Shown: positions 50,659 through 59,254, counted from the first letter of the stretch. The stretch: 64,000 nt of DNA from an uncultured Roseovarius sp. (GCA_947499555.1 CANMOU010000002.1:62001-126000), one strand, 5' to 3'. Notes: generated from the letters alone by a model not told the origin. A program made the numbers and translations.

Positions 50659-50793
50659 TCAGCCGTTGATCATCGCGATGAAAAGCAACAGCCCGATGGA
50701 TATCGAAACAACGTAAATGGCGGCTTTGACAAATCCATCAAAGGTCTTTTTCTGCACCTCGATGTTCATTTCGCCATGTTTGTGATCTGCCAT
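50659..50793 (-). CDS. aa3-type cytochrome c oxidase subunit IV
   Basis: A 44-residue membrane peptide. It opens MADHKHGEMNIEVQKKTFDG and has one transmembrane helix (about residues 23-42), ending MING. This is the bacterial aa3 oxidase subunit IV seen in Rhodobacter and Paracoccus, a helix that packs against the oxidase core and is dispensable for activity. GAGGATC lies about eight bases upstream of the ATG. The other oxidase subunit genes are not in this window. Such small genes are easily missed by annotation. Confidence 0.88.
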   Translation of the reverse strand: MADHKHGEMNIEVQKKTFDGFVKAAIYVVSISIGLLLFIAMING

Positions 50794-50883
50794 GATTCCG
50801 ATCCTCATGTTCGCAAAAATGTCTGTTGAGCCTGTGGATACTGGATTCCCCGGGCACTGTCACGCCCCTCAACGTCGCAGGCC

Positions 50884-51333
50884 CTAGCTCTTTTCCAGAT
50901 CCTCAGCCAGCCGAAATCCGATCCGGTTGGCTTCCTTTTGCTCTTCCTGCTTCGGCAAGGCCCTCAGAAGCACGTTCAGCTGACCGACATGCTGAATCAG
51001 CTGGGTTTTCGTCCCCGCTGGGTCGCTGCCGTAAAAGGTCACGATATCGGGATCAAAATACCCCATCCCTTCGATCCGAAGCACACCCGCCTGCGCGCCG
51101 GTAAAGCCCATCGCGATCTCATGCTGGCTGTCGAGCGTCTTTTCAAAGTTCTGGATGTACAGGATCAGCCGCTCATAGGCCCATTGGGCTGGGCTTTTCT
51201 GCTCTATCGGCTTTTCGCCCACAGCGGCCGGGACATCCGTCGCCTCTTTGTTGGGGTCCGTGTGGACCTCATGACATCTGGGCAAAGCCGCCGCCTCCGC
51301 CGCTTCAGCCGATGTTTCGATCTTATCGTCCAT
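50884..51333 (-). CDS. DUF6173-like cytoplasmic protein
   Basis: A 149-residue acidic protein. The N-terminal third is low in order. The core has SPAQWAYERLILYIQNFEKTLD, EIAMGFTGAQAGVLRIEGMGYFDPDIVTFYGSD and QLIQHVGQLNVLLRALPK, a pattern I associate with DUF6173 proteins of Rhodobacteraceae. The function is unknown. Two bases separate its stop region from being directly upstream of nothing on this strand but the MBL-fold gene's 3' side, whose stop begins the preceding transcription unit; both run on the minus strand. Confidence 0.7.
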   Translation of the reverse strand: MDDKIETSAEAAEAAALPRCHEVHTDPNKEATDVPAAVGEKPIEQKSPAQWAYERLILYIQNFEKTLDSQHEIAMGFTGAQAGVLRIEGMGYFDPDIVTFYGSDPAGTKTQLIQHVGQLNVLLRALPKQEEQKEANRIGFRLAEDLEKS

Positions 51334-51335
51334 CT

Positions 51336-52379
51336 TTATTCCTCACTCTGCCAAAGCCACGCGCCATCCTCGCGCAAAGAACGGCGAACCTGTCCAGCCT
51401 GATGCAGATGATTGAGATGCGCAACCGCTTCAACAAGCGCCAGACCGTAGGTTCCTGGATCAATTTTCCTTTTGAAGAGCGGCGCAAAACACTCCGACGC
51501 CGTCTTGGGACTGGTCAAATGCGCCTCAAGCCGCCGCAGCGCCCCATGATGATTGTCGATCAACTGCTGCATACGGAAAGGCAGCCCGACGAAAGGCAGC
51601 TTATGTCCGGACAAGACGAGTTGGCTCTCGTCAGCCAGTTGCGCCAGACGTCCGCAGGCCTCAAGCCAATCCGCCACCGGGTCCGCCTCCGGCTCGGTGG
51701 GGTAGACCCCGATATTCGGGCTGATCGAAGAAATGATCTGGTCCCCGGCCACCACCAGCTCATCATCCCGGCTCCAAAGTGTCAGGTGCTCTGGCGCATG
51801 GCCATTGCCCATATGCACATCCCAGCGCCGCCCCCCCATCTCGAACACGTCGCCCTGTCGAAGCCGCGTATAGCCCACCGGAAGTGGCGCGCAGATGTCT
51901 GCAAAATTGTAGGGACGTTCGCCCTTGCGGGTCTCGAACACATCCGCGTCCATCCCCGCGCGCCGCCAGAACTGCAGCGCCTGAGGCGTCGGCACGTCCT
52001 GCACATCAAGAATAAGCATGCGCGCCATAAGATACGCCGTCCGGCTCATGATCAGCTCGGCATCAAAGCGCTCCATAAGCATCCCGGCCATGCCAATATG
52101 GTCCGGGTGATGATGCGTCAGAACAACGCGAGAGACAGGCTTGCCTCGAAGCGGACCGGCAAGGATCGTCTCCCACAAAGCCTGCGCACGTTTCGAGCGG
52201 ATACCGGTATCAACAACGCTCCAGCTGTCGCCATCATCGAAGGCGTAGATATTCACATGATCCAGCGCCATGGGAAGCGGCAGGCGAATCCAGAGCACAC
52301 CGGGCGCGACCTCAATCGCCTGCCCGTGCTCCGGCGGCGCGTCCCACGGCGTCCGGATCTTGCCACCGGCTGCGGGCAT
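51336..52379 (-). CDS. MBL-fold metallo-hydrolase
   Basis: A 347-residue metallo-beta-lactamase-fold enzyme. The zinc motif is intact in LTHHHPDHIGMAG (His89, His91, Asp93, His94), with MGNGHAPEHLTLW and VAGDQIISSISPNIGVYPTE as later metal ligands. A C-terminal winged-helix-like region (HLTSPKTASECFAPLFKR) resembles LACTB2-type thioesterase/hydrolases. It starts at the last base of the acyl-CoA dehydrogenase gene, so it is co-transcribed with it, and a thioesterase-like role on acyl-CoA or a glyoxalase II-like role is plausible. Confidence 0.85.
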   Translation of the reverse strand: MPAAGGKIRTPWDAPPEHGQAIEVAPGVLWIRLPLPMALDHVNIYAFDDGDSWSVVDTGIRSKRAQALWETILAGPLRGKPVSRVVLTHHHPDHIGMAGMLMERFDAELIMSRTAYLMARMLILDVQDVPTPQALQFWRRAGMDADVFETRKGERPYNFADICAPLPVGYTRLRQGDVFEMGGRRWDVHMGNGHAPEHLTLWSRDDELVVAGDQIISSISPNIGVYPTEPEADPVADWLEACGRLAQLADESQLVLSGHKLPFVGLPFRMQQLIDNHHGALRRLEAHLTSPKTASECFAPLFKRKIDPGTYGLALVEAVAHLNHLHQAGQVRRSLREDGAWLWQSEE

Positions 52380-54097
52380 CAGGCCGCGAAATCCTCAAGC
52401 GAGAGCGCATATAGCGGATCTGGACCGGCCGTGGCCTGCGCCAAAAACCCCTGCGTCTCTGGCAGGAGTTGCGAGATATAGTATCGCGCAAGCTCTGCCC
52501 GTGGGCCGACACCGTCCATCGCGACGGCGCCGATAAGGTGGAAATGTCCGCCCAGCACACGCGCAAAGGCCTTGGCAAAGGGCAACGCACCGGCAAAACG
52601 CGCGTTCATATCCTCTTGCGCCACCATCCATTCGGTGGCTTCTCTCAGGCTTTCTGTCGCCTGCCAGACGGGCTCGGCGAGGTCCGGCAAACTGTGGCGC
52701 GCAGCTTCAGCCTTTTCCTCGATCTCATCGAGAATGGCATAGGCGGCTTCACCCCCATCGGCCAGCTTCCGACCTGTCAGATCCATGCCTTGAATTCCAT
52801 TGGTGCCCTCATAGATGGCGGTCACCCGGACATCGCGCAGATATTGCGCCGCGCCGGTCTCCTCGACATAGCCCATACCGCCGTGCACTTGCACGCCGAT
52901 ATTGCTCATCGATATCCCGGTTTCGGTACCAAAGATTTTTGCAATCGGCGTCAGGAATGCGGCCCTTGCGGCCCACTCGGCCTCACCTGTTGCGGTTTCC
53001 ATGTCAATTGCGGCTGCCAGCGTCAAGGAAAGTGCGCGCGCGGCAAAAATCTCGGCCTTCATGGTCGTCAGCATCCGCCGCACATCGGCATGATCAAAAA
53101 TCGTGCCGGTTGGCTGCGGCGCAAGGCTGCGCCCCTGCGTGCGATCCGACGCATAGGCCAGCGCGTGTTGCATCGCGCCCTCAGCCGCCGATATGCCCTG
53201 AATGCTCACACCAAGCCGCGCGTTGTTCATCATCGTAAACATGGCGCGCATGCCCTCATTTTCCTTACCCACAAGCCAGCCGGTCGCCCCGTCATACTGC
53301 ATGACAGCAGTGGGGCTGCCATGCAGGCCCAGCTTGTGTTCAAGGCTGACCACCTTCAGATCATTGGCCTTGCCCGGATTGCCGTCGGCGTCGGGGATAA
53401 ACTTCGGCACAAGAAACAGACTGATCCCCTTTGTGCCCGGACCGGCATCGGGCAAGCGCGCCAGCACAAGATGGCAGACATTCTCGGTGAAGTCGTTATC
53501 GCCCCAGCTGATGAAAATCTTTTGACCGGTGACGGCGTAGGTTCCATCTCCGTTGGGCTCTGCCTTGCTGCGCAGGGCCCCGACATCACTTCCGGCATGA
53601 GCTTCGGTCAGGTTCATTGTGCCTGACCACGCACCACTGACCAGTTTGGGAAGATACACAGCCTTGATCTCATCACTTGCATGATGCTCCAGCGCCTCGA
53701 TCTGGCCTTGGGTCATCAGCGGGCTGACCTGCAAGCTCAGGCAGGCACTTCCCATCATTTCATTGACTGCCGATGTCACCGTCATCGGCAGGCCCATCCC
53801 GCCATGTTCAGGGCTTGCGGCAATCGAAACCCAGCCGCCTTCGGCAATCGCCTGGTATCCTTCGCCAAACCCAGGGCTGGTGCGCACGACGCCATTCTCA
53901 AGACGGGCGGGATGCAGGTCTCCGGCACGTTGCAGCGGCGCAAGCACCTCTTCGCTCAGCTTCGCCGCTTCGGTCAGAATCGCCTGAACCACATCGGGCG
54001 ATGCATCAGAAAACCGTTCGGTGGCAACGATCCGGTCCAGATCGACGACGTTATCAAACAAGAACTGAAAATCTGCGACAGGGGCACGATAGGGCAT
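52379..54097 (-). CDS. acyl-CoA dehydrogenase, DmdC-like (3-methylmercaptopropionyl-CoA dehydrogenase family)
   Basis: A 572-residue acyl-CoA dehydrogenase with the extra C-terminal domain of the DmdC branch. The core has MNLTEAHAGSDVGALRSKA, KIFISWGDNDFTENV and RLGVSIQGISAAEGAMQHALAYA. The FAD/CoA region is GGMGYVEETGAAQYLRDVRVTAIYEGTNGIQ. In marine roseobacters DmdC oxidises 3-methylmercaptopropionyl-CoA during DMSP demethylation, but the same branch also acts on other acyl-CoAs. dmdA, dmdB and dmdD are not nearby. AGGAGA precedes the ATG at 54097. Confidence 0.85.
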   Translation of the reverse strand: MPYRAPVADFQFLFDNVVDLDRIVATERFSDASPDVVQAILTEAAKLSEEVLAPLQRAGDLHPARLENGVVRTSPGFGEGYQAIAEGGWVSIAASPEHGGMGLPMTVTSAVNEMMGSACLSLQVSPLMTQGQIEALEHHASDEIKAVYLPKLVSGAWSGTMNLTEAHAGSDVGALRSKAEPNGDGTYAVTGQKIFISWGDNDFTENVCHLVLARLPDAGPGTKGISLFLVPKFIPDADGNPGKANDLKVVSLEHKLGLHGSPTAVMQYDGATGWLVGKENEGMRAMFTMMNNARLGVSIQGISAAEGAMQHALAYASDRTQGRSLAPQPTGTIFDHADVRRMLTTMKAEIFAARALSLTLAAAIDMETATGEAEWAARAAFLTPIAKIFGTETGISMSNIGVQVHGGMGYVEETGAAQYLRDVRVTAIYEGTNGIQGMDLTGRKLADGGEAAYAILDEIEEKAEAARHSLPDLAEPVWQATESLREATEWMVAQEDMNARFAGALPFAKAFARVLGGHFHLIGAVAMDGVGPRAELARYYISQLLPETQGFLAQATAGPDPLYALSLEDFAA

Positions 54098-54231
54098 GTC
54101 TGTCTCCTGGGTTAATGACCGAGGCGCCGCTTGGAATTGCAAGGGCGCTTCTGTATCTGTGTGAGTCTCAAACTGGTGTCAGAGTATTCCAAGCATCTGG
54201 ACCAGCAACAAAAACGCGGCGTCAAACTCTT

Positions 54232-55182
54232 ATGACCTCTTCAACAGAGCGACTATTGGCCGATCCGGATGGTATTGCGCAGGCAGCCGCGCTCTTGCGC
54301 GCGGGCGGCCTCGTCGCGCTTCCCACCGAGACGGTTTACGGCCTGGGCGCTGATGCGCGCAACAACCATGCGGTGGCGCGTATCTTCGAGGCCAAAGAGC
54401 GCCCGCAGTTCAATCCCCTGATTGTCCATGTGCCCGACGCCCAAAGCGCGCGGGCCTATGTTGAATGGTCCGATGCCGCCGATATTCTCGCCTCCGCCTT
54501 CTGGCCCGGTCCACTGACACTGGTGCTGCCACTGCGGCCCGATGCCGGATTGTCGCCCCTTGTCACCTCGAACCTGCCCAGCCTGGCCATCCGCATGCCT
54601 GCCCACCCGGTGGGGCATGCGCTTCTTGCGGCCTTTGGCGGCCCGGTCGCGGCACCCTCTGCCAACCCCTCAGGCCGGATCAGCCCCACGAACGCGGATC
54701 ACGTGCTCTCGGGGCTTGCGGGCCGGATCGACGCGGTCCTTGACGGCGGCGTTTGCGAGGTGGGCCTTGAATCCACCATCATAGGCCTGACTGGCGCGCC
54801 CACCCTCCTGCGGCCCGGCGGCCTGCCACTTGAGGCTGTTGAAGCCGCGTTGGGCCATCCGCTGGAGCAACACGTCGGAACCGGACCAATCTCAGCCCCC
54901 GGTCAGCTTGCTTCGCATTATGCGCCGGGCGCGCAGGTCCGCCTGAACGCGCAAGACACGCGCCCCGGCGAGCGTCTTTTGGGCTTTGGCAAAGTCACCT
55001 GTGATCTCAACCTCTCCGAGGCCGGCGACCTGACCGAGGCCGCAGCCAATCTCTTTGGTCATCTGCATAGCCTCGACGCCGCGGGGGCCGAAACCATCGC
55101 CGTCTCGCCCATTCCCGACGTCGGGCTGGGCCGCGCCATCAATGACAGACTGCGTCGCGCTGCCGCCCCGCGCGACGCCTAG
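54232..55182 (+). CDS. tsaC: L-threonylcarbamoyladenylate synthase (Sua5/TsaC)
   Basis: A 316-residue Sua5-type enzyme making threonylcarbamoyl-AMP for the t6A37 modification of tRNAs that read ANN codons. The YrdC-like domain (1-205) has GLVALPTETVYGLGADA, EAKERPQFNPLIVHV, WPGPLTLVLP, SLAIRMPAHP and APSANPSGRISPT. The C-terminal Sua5 domain (about 215-316) is present, so it is the long form. It diverges from the DmdC-like gene; the 134-base gap should hold both promoters. Confidence 0.94.
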   Translation: MTSSTERLLADPDGIAQAAALLRAGGLVALPTETVYGLGADARNNHAVARIFEAKERPQFNPLIVHVPDAQSARAYVEWSDAADILASAFWPGPLTLVLPLRPDAGLSPLVTSNLPSLAIRMPAHPVGHALLAAFGGPVAAPSANPSGRISPTNADHVLSGLAGRIDAVLDGGVCEVGLESTIIGLTGAPTLLRPGGLPLEAVEAALGHPLEQHVGTGPISAPGQLASHYAPGAQVRLNAQDTRPGERLLGFGKVTCDLNLSEAGDLTEAAANLFGHLHSLDAAGAETIAVSPIPDVGLGRAINDRLRRAAAPRDA

Positions 55183-55199
55183 TGCCTCGTCAATCCAAG

Positions 55200-55727
55200 T
55201 TACTGGCAGCGCTTCTCGGCTTCATCCAATGCTGCCGTAAAGCCCAAAAGCGAGAACGTATCCTTCGTCACCGTTCCCCGCCCGGATCGCGCCGTCAGAA
55301 CGGCGTCCGAGCCGCGCTTCATCGCCGCGATGATCTTGGCATCATCTGACGTGCTCGCCGGCCAGGCCCATTCGCCTTCGGTGAACATCTCGAATTCCTG
55401 GCCGCTAATATTGACGTTCACCGTGGACCCGCCGGCAAAAGGATAGCCGCCCGTGAACGTCACCTGACCTTGCACACCCGCGCCCGGCCGGAAAAACGTC
55501 ATGAACAGAATATCCCCCCGGCGCACCGCAACAACACGGCCATCCTTGGTATTCACCGTCTCGGTCGGCGACGAAACCGCCCAGCATTCCTTCGGATCGG
55601 TATCCTCAAAAACGCTCCACGCGGTCTTTGCCGCAACCTGATTGGTACTTTGTTCTTGTGCTGAAACACCCGTAACCGCCAGCGCAACAAACGCTCCGGC
55701 CATGCCGATTGCTTTCAGTGATCCCAT
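55200..55727 (-). CDS. exported IalB (invasion associated locus B)-like protein
   Basis: A 175-residue periplasmic protein with a Sec signal (about residues 1-23, ending GVSAQEQ). It then has the IalB-family core WSVFEDTDPKECWAVSSP with its cysteine, VRRGDILFMTFFRPG and the C-terminal FSLLGFTAALDEAEKRCQ with a second cysteine, likely a disulfide. The ATG at 55727 was chosen to give the signal peptide. The family is widespread in non-pathogenic alphaproteobacteria, and its role outside Bartonella is not established. It converges on tsaC with 17 bases between stops. Confidence 0.8.
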   Translation of the reverse strand: MGSLKAIGMAGAFVALAVTGVSAQEQSTNQVAAKTAWSVFEDTDPKECWAVSSPTETVNTKDGRVVAVRRGDILFMTFFRPGAGVQGQVTFTGGYPFAGGSTVNVNISGQEFEMFTEGEWAWPASTSDDAKIIAAMKRGSDAVLTARSGRGTVTKDTFSLLGFTAALDEAEKRCQ

Positions 55728-55906
55728 CTGAGCAGCCTCCAAGCTGTTCTTAGCCTCAATTTTCTCAAGCCAACCGCATTCCTTGTCGGAAATCTTATCA
55801 AATTGGCCAATTCGGTCTCGACATTGCAATAATAGCCTGAAACACGCGAGACATGAAAGGATCAATTGGCGAAATTTCGCGCGTAAAAACAGGTCGGAGT
55901 CACAAG

Positions 55907-56905
55907 ATGAACAGCCCAGTCCCCCTGACAGAAATCTGGCGTGGACCCATCATCGAAAGCCTGCATCACGGCCACGCCCTGATTTGCGATGATCACGGCG
56001 AAATTCTGGAGTGCTGGGGCGATCCCGATGCAATCGTCTACCCGCGAAGCTCGGCCAAGATGATCCAGGCCCTGCCACTTGTCGAATCCGGTGCCGCAGA
56101 CGCGTTCAAGCTCACATCTGAACATCTCGCGCTGGCCTGCGCCTCGCATCAGGGGGCCGCGGTTCACACAGACCGGGTCAGCGCCTGGATCACCGCGATG
56201 GGATACCAGGATGACGATTTCCGCTGTGGTCCGCAGATGCCGCAGGACCGCGCGGCCTTCAATGACTTGATCAAGACCGATGGCGCACCATGCCAGGTGC
56301 ATAACAACTGTTCGGGCAAACACGCGGGCTTCTTGACGGTCTCCAAACATCTCGGTGGCGGGTCTGAATACATTGACCCGGACCACCCCGCCCAACAGGC
56401 TGCCTTTGCCGCCTTTGAGGACGTGACCGGAGAGCCCAGCCCGGGCTTTGCCCCCGATGGCTGTTCCGCCCCCAACTCGATCACGACCATGCGTGGCATC
56501 GGGCGCGCCATGGGCTGGTTTTCTGGGGCGGTTGATGGCAAGAATGGACGCCACACAGCCGCTGTCAGGCTCGTGCAGGCCATGACCGAACATCCCTTAC
56601 TTGTGGCCGGTGAAAAACGCGCCTGCACCGAACTCATGCGCGCCTGCTCCGAGCCCGTGGCGCTGAAGACCGGCGCGGAAGGCTTTTTCGTTGCAATCGC
56701 GCCGTCGCGCAAACGGGGCATCGCGCTGAAAATCACAGATGGAACGACCCGCGCAGCCAATTGCACCATTGCGGCCCTTCTGGTGCGCATCGGCGTGCTC
56801 GACCCCGAGCATCCCGCCGCAAAACGCTTCATGAACGCCCCCATTCGCAATCGCCGGAAAATCGTGACCGGGCAGATCAAACCGGTGGCAGAACTGCTCG
56901 CCTGA
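55907..56905 (+). CDS. asparaginase (type II, rhizobial-like)
   Basis: A 332-residue member of the asparaginase_II family, related to Rhizobium L-asparaginase II and unrelated to the classical enterobacterial enzyme. Visible are GPIIESLHHGHALICD at the N-terminus, YPRSSAKMIQALPLVESGAAD (Ser and Lys of the active site region), CASHQGAAVHTDRVSAWI and HNNCSGKHAGFL with conserved cysteine and histidine. The ATG at 55907 has GTCGGAG upstream. It would hydrolyse asparagine to aspartate and ammonium in the cytoplasm. Confidence 0.88.
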   Translation: MNSPVPLTEIWRGPIIESLHHGHALICDDHGEILECWGDPDAIVYPRSSAKMIQALPLVESGAADAFKLTSEHLALACASHQGAAVHTDRVSAWITAMGYQDDDFRCGPQMPQDRAAFNDLIKTDGAPCQVHNNCSGKHAGFLTVSKHLGGGSEYIDPDHPAQQAAFAAFEDVTGEPSPGFAPDGCSAPNSITTMRGIGRAMGWFSGAVDGKNGRHTAAVRLVQAMTEHPLLVAGEKRACTELMRACSEPVALKTGAEGFFVAIAPSRKRGIALKITDGTTRAANCTIAALLVRIGVLDPEHPAAKRFMNAPIRNRRKIVTGQIKPVAELLA

Positions 56906-57182
56906 CCTGCCTCGGCAAAGCCTTGCCAAGACCAACCTCTTCCTGATTTCGTCCGGTTTTTTGCCGATTGCCCCGGGCGCCCTGCGCCAGTTTCCGCGCG
57001 TGGGCAAAGACCCGCCTTCTCCGTGCAAGGGGTCGCCGATTCTAAACGCCCCATTCAGCCTCTTTTCGCGAAAAATCCAGCGCGCGGTCCCACCCCCTAA
57101 CAATGCGCTTAACGCATCTTCATGTTGAGGGTCCGAGGGCACGATGCCCCGGATATCCAAACCCAACAAAGGGAAAGTCGAA

Positions 57183-57410
57183 ATGACTAAGGAACTGAAA
57201 ATCACTCTGTTCGCTATTGTAATGAGTGTGCCGGCCATTGCGCTGGCCATGGATGCCGATGGCGATGGCATGGTTTCACCTGAGGAATTCCAGGCTGTTA
57301 TGCCAGATGCGCCTGAAGGCACTTTTGAGACGTTGGATGCCGACGGCGATGGCCTCCTGAACGAAGCTGAAGTCCAGGCAGGCAAAGAAGCAGGAATCCT
57401 GCCGGCATAA
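57183..57410 (+). CDS. exported EF-hand calcium-binding small protein
   Basis: A 75-residue protein with a signal peptide (about 1-20, ending ALAMD) followed by two EF-hand loops, DADGDGMVSPEEF and DADGDGLLNEAEV. It likely binds calcium in the periplasm. AAAGGGAAAG lies upstream of the ATG at 57183. No partner gene is evident; it sits between the asparaginase gene and the FMN riboswitch. Confidence 0.8.
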   Translation: MTKELKITLFAIVMSVPAIALAMDADGDGMVSPEEFQAVMPDAPEGTFETLDADGDGLLNEAEVQAGKEAGILPA

Positions 57411-57584
57411 CCACCACTCCGAGGCGCGCGTTTTTACTAGATCCCAAGTCATGATGCGCGCCTCGTTTCGATTGTCGCGGTATGGCGGCCGAGGCCTGTT
57501 GCGAAACCTCTTCCCCAGAATGGTTGCGCAGACCTGTGACCTCCCCGGCTTGCCCATACCGCGACTTTCGTTCATTCTCCTTCA

Positions 57585-57728
57585 TGTTCTCAGGGCGGGG
57601 TGAAATTCCCCACCGGCGGTGACGGGCCACGGCCCGAAGCCCGCGAGCGGCCTCGGATTCGTCCGGGGTGTCAGCAGATCTGGTGCGATTCCAGAGCCGA
57701 CGGTCAAAGTCCGGATGGAAGAGAACGC
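57585..57728 (+). promoter_or_regulatory. FMN riboswitch (RFN element)
   Basis: All conserved RFN blocks are present in order: TTCTCAGGGCGGGGTGAAAT, TTCCCCACCGGCGGT, AAGCCCGCGAGCG, GTCAGCAGATCTGGTG, ATTCCAGAGCCGACGGT, and AGTCCGGATGGAAGAGAACG. It precedes the lumazine synthase gene by about 80 bases and should lower its expression when FMN is abundant. The expression platform appears to be translational; see the separate hairpin entry. Confidence 0.97.
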
Positions 57729-57750
57729 CAGGATTGGTCGCGCTCGGCGT

Positions 57751-57800
57751 CCTTTCCTGTCGTGCTGCGCCTTGGGTGAACGTGTCGCGACAAGGAAAGG
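57751..57800 (+). promoter_or_regulatory. candidate Shine-Dalgarno-sequestering hairpin of the FMN riboswitch
   Basis: CCTTTCCTGTCG (57751-57762) can pair with CGACAAGGAAAGG (57788-57800) with one bulged base. The second arm contains the AAGGAAAGGAG ribosome binding site of the downstream gene. This fits a translational OFF state controlled by the FMN aptamer. The anti-sequestering partner was not identified. Confidence 0.65.
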
Positions 57801-57808
57801 AGAATGCC

Positions 57809-58246
57809 ATGACACCCACCCGTTACGCCTTTATCAAAGCCAACTGGCACGCTGACATTGTTGATCGCGCGCTTGACGGCTTCTGCGAGGTCATCCCCCG
57901 CGCCGATGTCGACGTCTTCGATGTCCCCGGGGCATTCGAACTCCCCCTTCTGGCGCGCGATCTGGGGGCCACGGGGCATTACGCCGCCGTCACGGCTGCT
58001 GCGTTCGTCGTCGATGGTGGCATCTACCGGCATGATTTCGTGGCACAGGCGGTGGTCGATGGTCTGATGCGCGCCGGGCTCGAAACCGGAGTGCCTGTGC
58101 TGTCGGTTTCGCTTACGCCACATCACTACCAGGAAACGGCGCATCACACCGCAATCTTCGGCGACCATTTCGTGCTCAAGGGCCGCGAGGCGGCGCAAGC
58201 TGCTCTGCGGATCACCGAGACCCGCAGACACCTGCAAGCGGCCTAG
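57809..58246 (+). CDS. ribH: 6,7-dimethyl-8-ribityllumazine synthase, type II (RibH2-like)
   Basis: A 145-residue lumazine synthase that condenses 5-amino-6-ribitylaminouracil with dihydroxybutanone phosphate, the step before riboflavin synthase. Visible are FIKANWHADIVD, VFDVPGAFELPLLAR and the catalytic region VVDGGIYRHDFVAQAVVDGLM, then LSVSLTPHHYQE. The pattern is nearer to the RibH2 form of Brucella and Mesorhizobium than to RibH1. It stands alone, away from other riboflavin genes, with its own FMN riboswitch. AAGGAAAGGAG lies before the ATG at 57809. Confidence 0.9.
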   Translation: MTPTRYAFIKANWHADIVDRALDGFCEVIPRADVDVFDVPGAFELPLLARDLGATGHYAAVTAAAFVVDGGIYRHDFVAQAVVDGLMRAGLETGVPVLSVSLTPHHYQETAHHTAIFGDHFVLKGREAAQAALRITETRRHLQAA

Positions 58247-58610
58247 CAAGCATGGGGTGGGCCGTCTTGCCCACCTCGTCTTTCCATTGGACGGTCATCG
58301 CCGCCCGCGTCTCCGGCCACTCTATTTGAACACAGATTCAACCACACGGCCCCCACCGCCTTTCGCCAGGTCCGAGTCTTACCACAGCTCAGGCCGCTGT
58401 TGCGCGTTCGCTGCGTTAACATGTGCAGGTATTTCGCCGCCCGCCGATGCGCACCGACGTGATACCGACGCAATACCGACGCAATACCGACGTGATACCG
58501 ACGTGCCGATTTCAAAGATTTTCCTTGTTAACCAATGGCTTCTTTCTGTGCTGTTGCCGGATACTACTCTTTCGCGACCCAGGCCTTAAGAACTCGGTAA
58601 CGATGGCAAC
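58247..58610. other. gene-free stretch with tandem repeats
   Basis: No convincing coding sequence is seen between the ribH stop and the terminator of the LysM gene. The stretch contains five 11-base tandem repeats (58453-58507, listed separately) and otherwise unremarkable sequence. Apparent open frames through it are short and are created by the repeats. Confidence 0.6.
58453..58507 (+). repeat. five 11-base tandem repeats (ACCGACGYRAT)
   Basis: Units ACCGACGTGAT, ACCGACGCAAT, ACCGACGCAAT, ACCGACGTGAT and ACCGACGTGCC follow each other without gaps from 58453. The variant order TGAT-CAAT-CAAT-TGAT is symmetrical. The 11-base period equals about one helical turn, so all copies face the same side of the DNA. 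The function is unknown. Confidence 0.85.
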
Positions 58611-58640
58611 GAAAAAGGCCGGGCAACCGCCCGACCTTTC
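58611..58640 (-). terminator. intrinsic terminator of the LysM/BON gene
   Basis: AAAGGCCGGGC (58614-58624) pairs with GCCCGACCTTT (58629-58639) around a 4-base AACC loop with one mismatch. On the minus strand it is followed by a T-run. It starts 23 bases after the stop of the LysM-domain gene. Confidence 0.85.
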
Positions 58641-58662
58641 TAGGAACACCGCTCCTTTGCGC

Positions 58663-59076
58663 TCAGGCCGTCGTCCCGCCATCTTGCGGGATGCGCAAGC
58701 GTTGACCGGGATAGATCTTGTCAGGATCGCTCAGCATCGGCCGGTTCGCCTCGAAGATCTCAGTGTACCGCGCGCCGTTGCCCAGTGCCTTCTCGGCAAT
58801 CTTCCAAAGCGTGTCACCTTTGACGACTTCGTGGAAAACCGGATCGGCGCCACTGACATTGTCTTCTACCGCGGCCACACCCTTGGCGTTTCCAACGGCC
58901 ATGATAACCTTCTCCTTGGTCTCCTGATCCACGGCTTCGCCAGAAACCTTGACCACATCACCATCGACCGAAATGTTCAGCCCAGCGGTGTTAAGCCCAA
59001 GATCTTTAACATCTTTTTCCAATTCTTCCGCTTCTGGTGTCTCGTCTCCGCCCTTCCAGAAATTCCAAAAACCCAT
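58663..59076 (-). CDS. BON and LysM domain protein, Kbp (YgaU)-like
   Basis: A 137-residue protein with a short N-terminal region (GFWNFWKGGDET). A BON domain spans about 22-80 (ISVDGDVVKVSGEAVDQETKEKV, GVAAVEDNV) and a C-terminal LysM domain spans about 86-132 (VVKGDTLWKIAEKALGNGARYTEIFEANRPML, IYPGQRLRIP). This is the architecture and length of E. coli Kbp/YgaU, a cytoplasmic potassium-binding protein. No signal peptide is seen, which supports the cytoplasmic assignment. AAAGGG lies eight bases before the ATG at 59076. Confidence 0.88.
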   Translation of the reverse strand: MGFWNFWKGGDETPEAEELEKDVKDLGLNTAGLNISVDGDVVKVSGEAVDQETKEKVIMAVGNAKGVAAVEDNVSGADPVFHEVVKGDTLWKIAEKALGNGARYTEIFEANRPMLSDPDKIYPGQRLRIPQDGGTTA

Positions 59077-59254
59077 CTTAATGCCCTTTCGCATCCCTGT
59101 TGTTGTCGTGCGGACAGTGTCCTCCGAAAAGCAGTCAGATCAAAGGGGAATTCGCTGTCCTTACGCTCATCGCCACGCCGCAAATCTTCCCAATGCCTGC
59201 CGCGATTTGACCTTTGTGATACGCTAGTTTGTCGCTTGAGCAGAAGGAACGGCC

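Noticed and set aside
52469-53626. Plus-strand open frame opposite the DmdC-like gene
   Set aside because: Antisense to conserved acyl-CoA dehydrogenase motifs, no similarity.
58423-58520. Possible small CRISPR-like or protein-repeat region
   Set aside because: The 11-base units are gapless with no spacers, and the encoded pattern exists only because of the DNA repeat; no cas gene is present.
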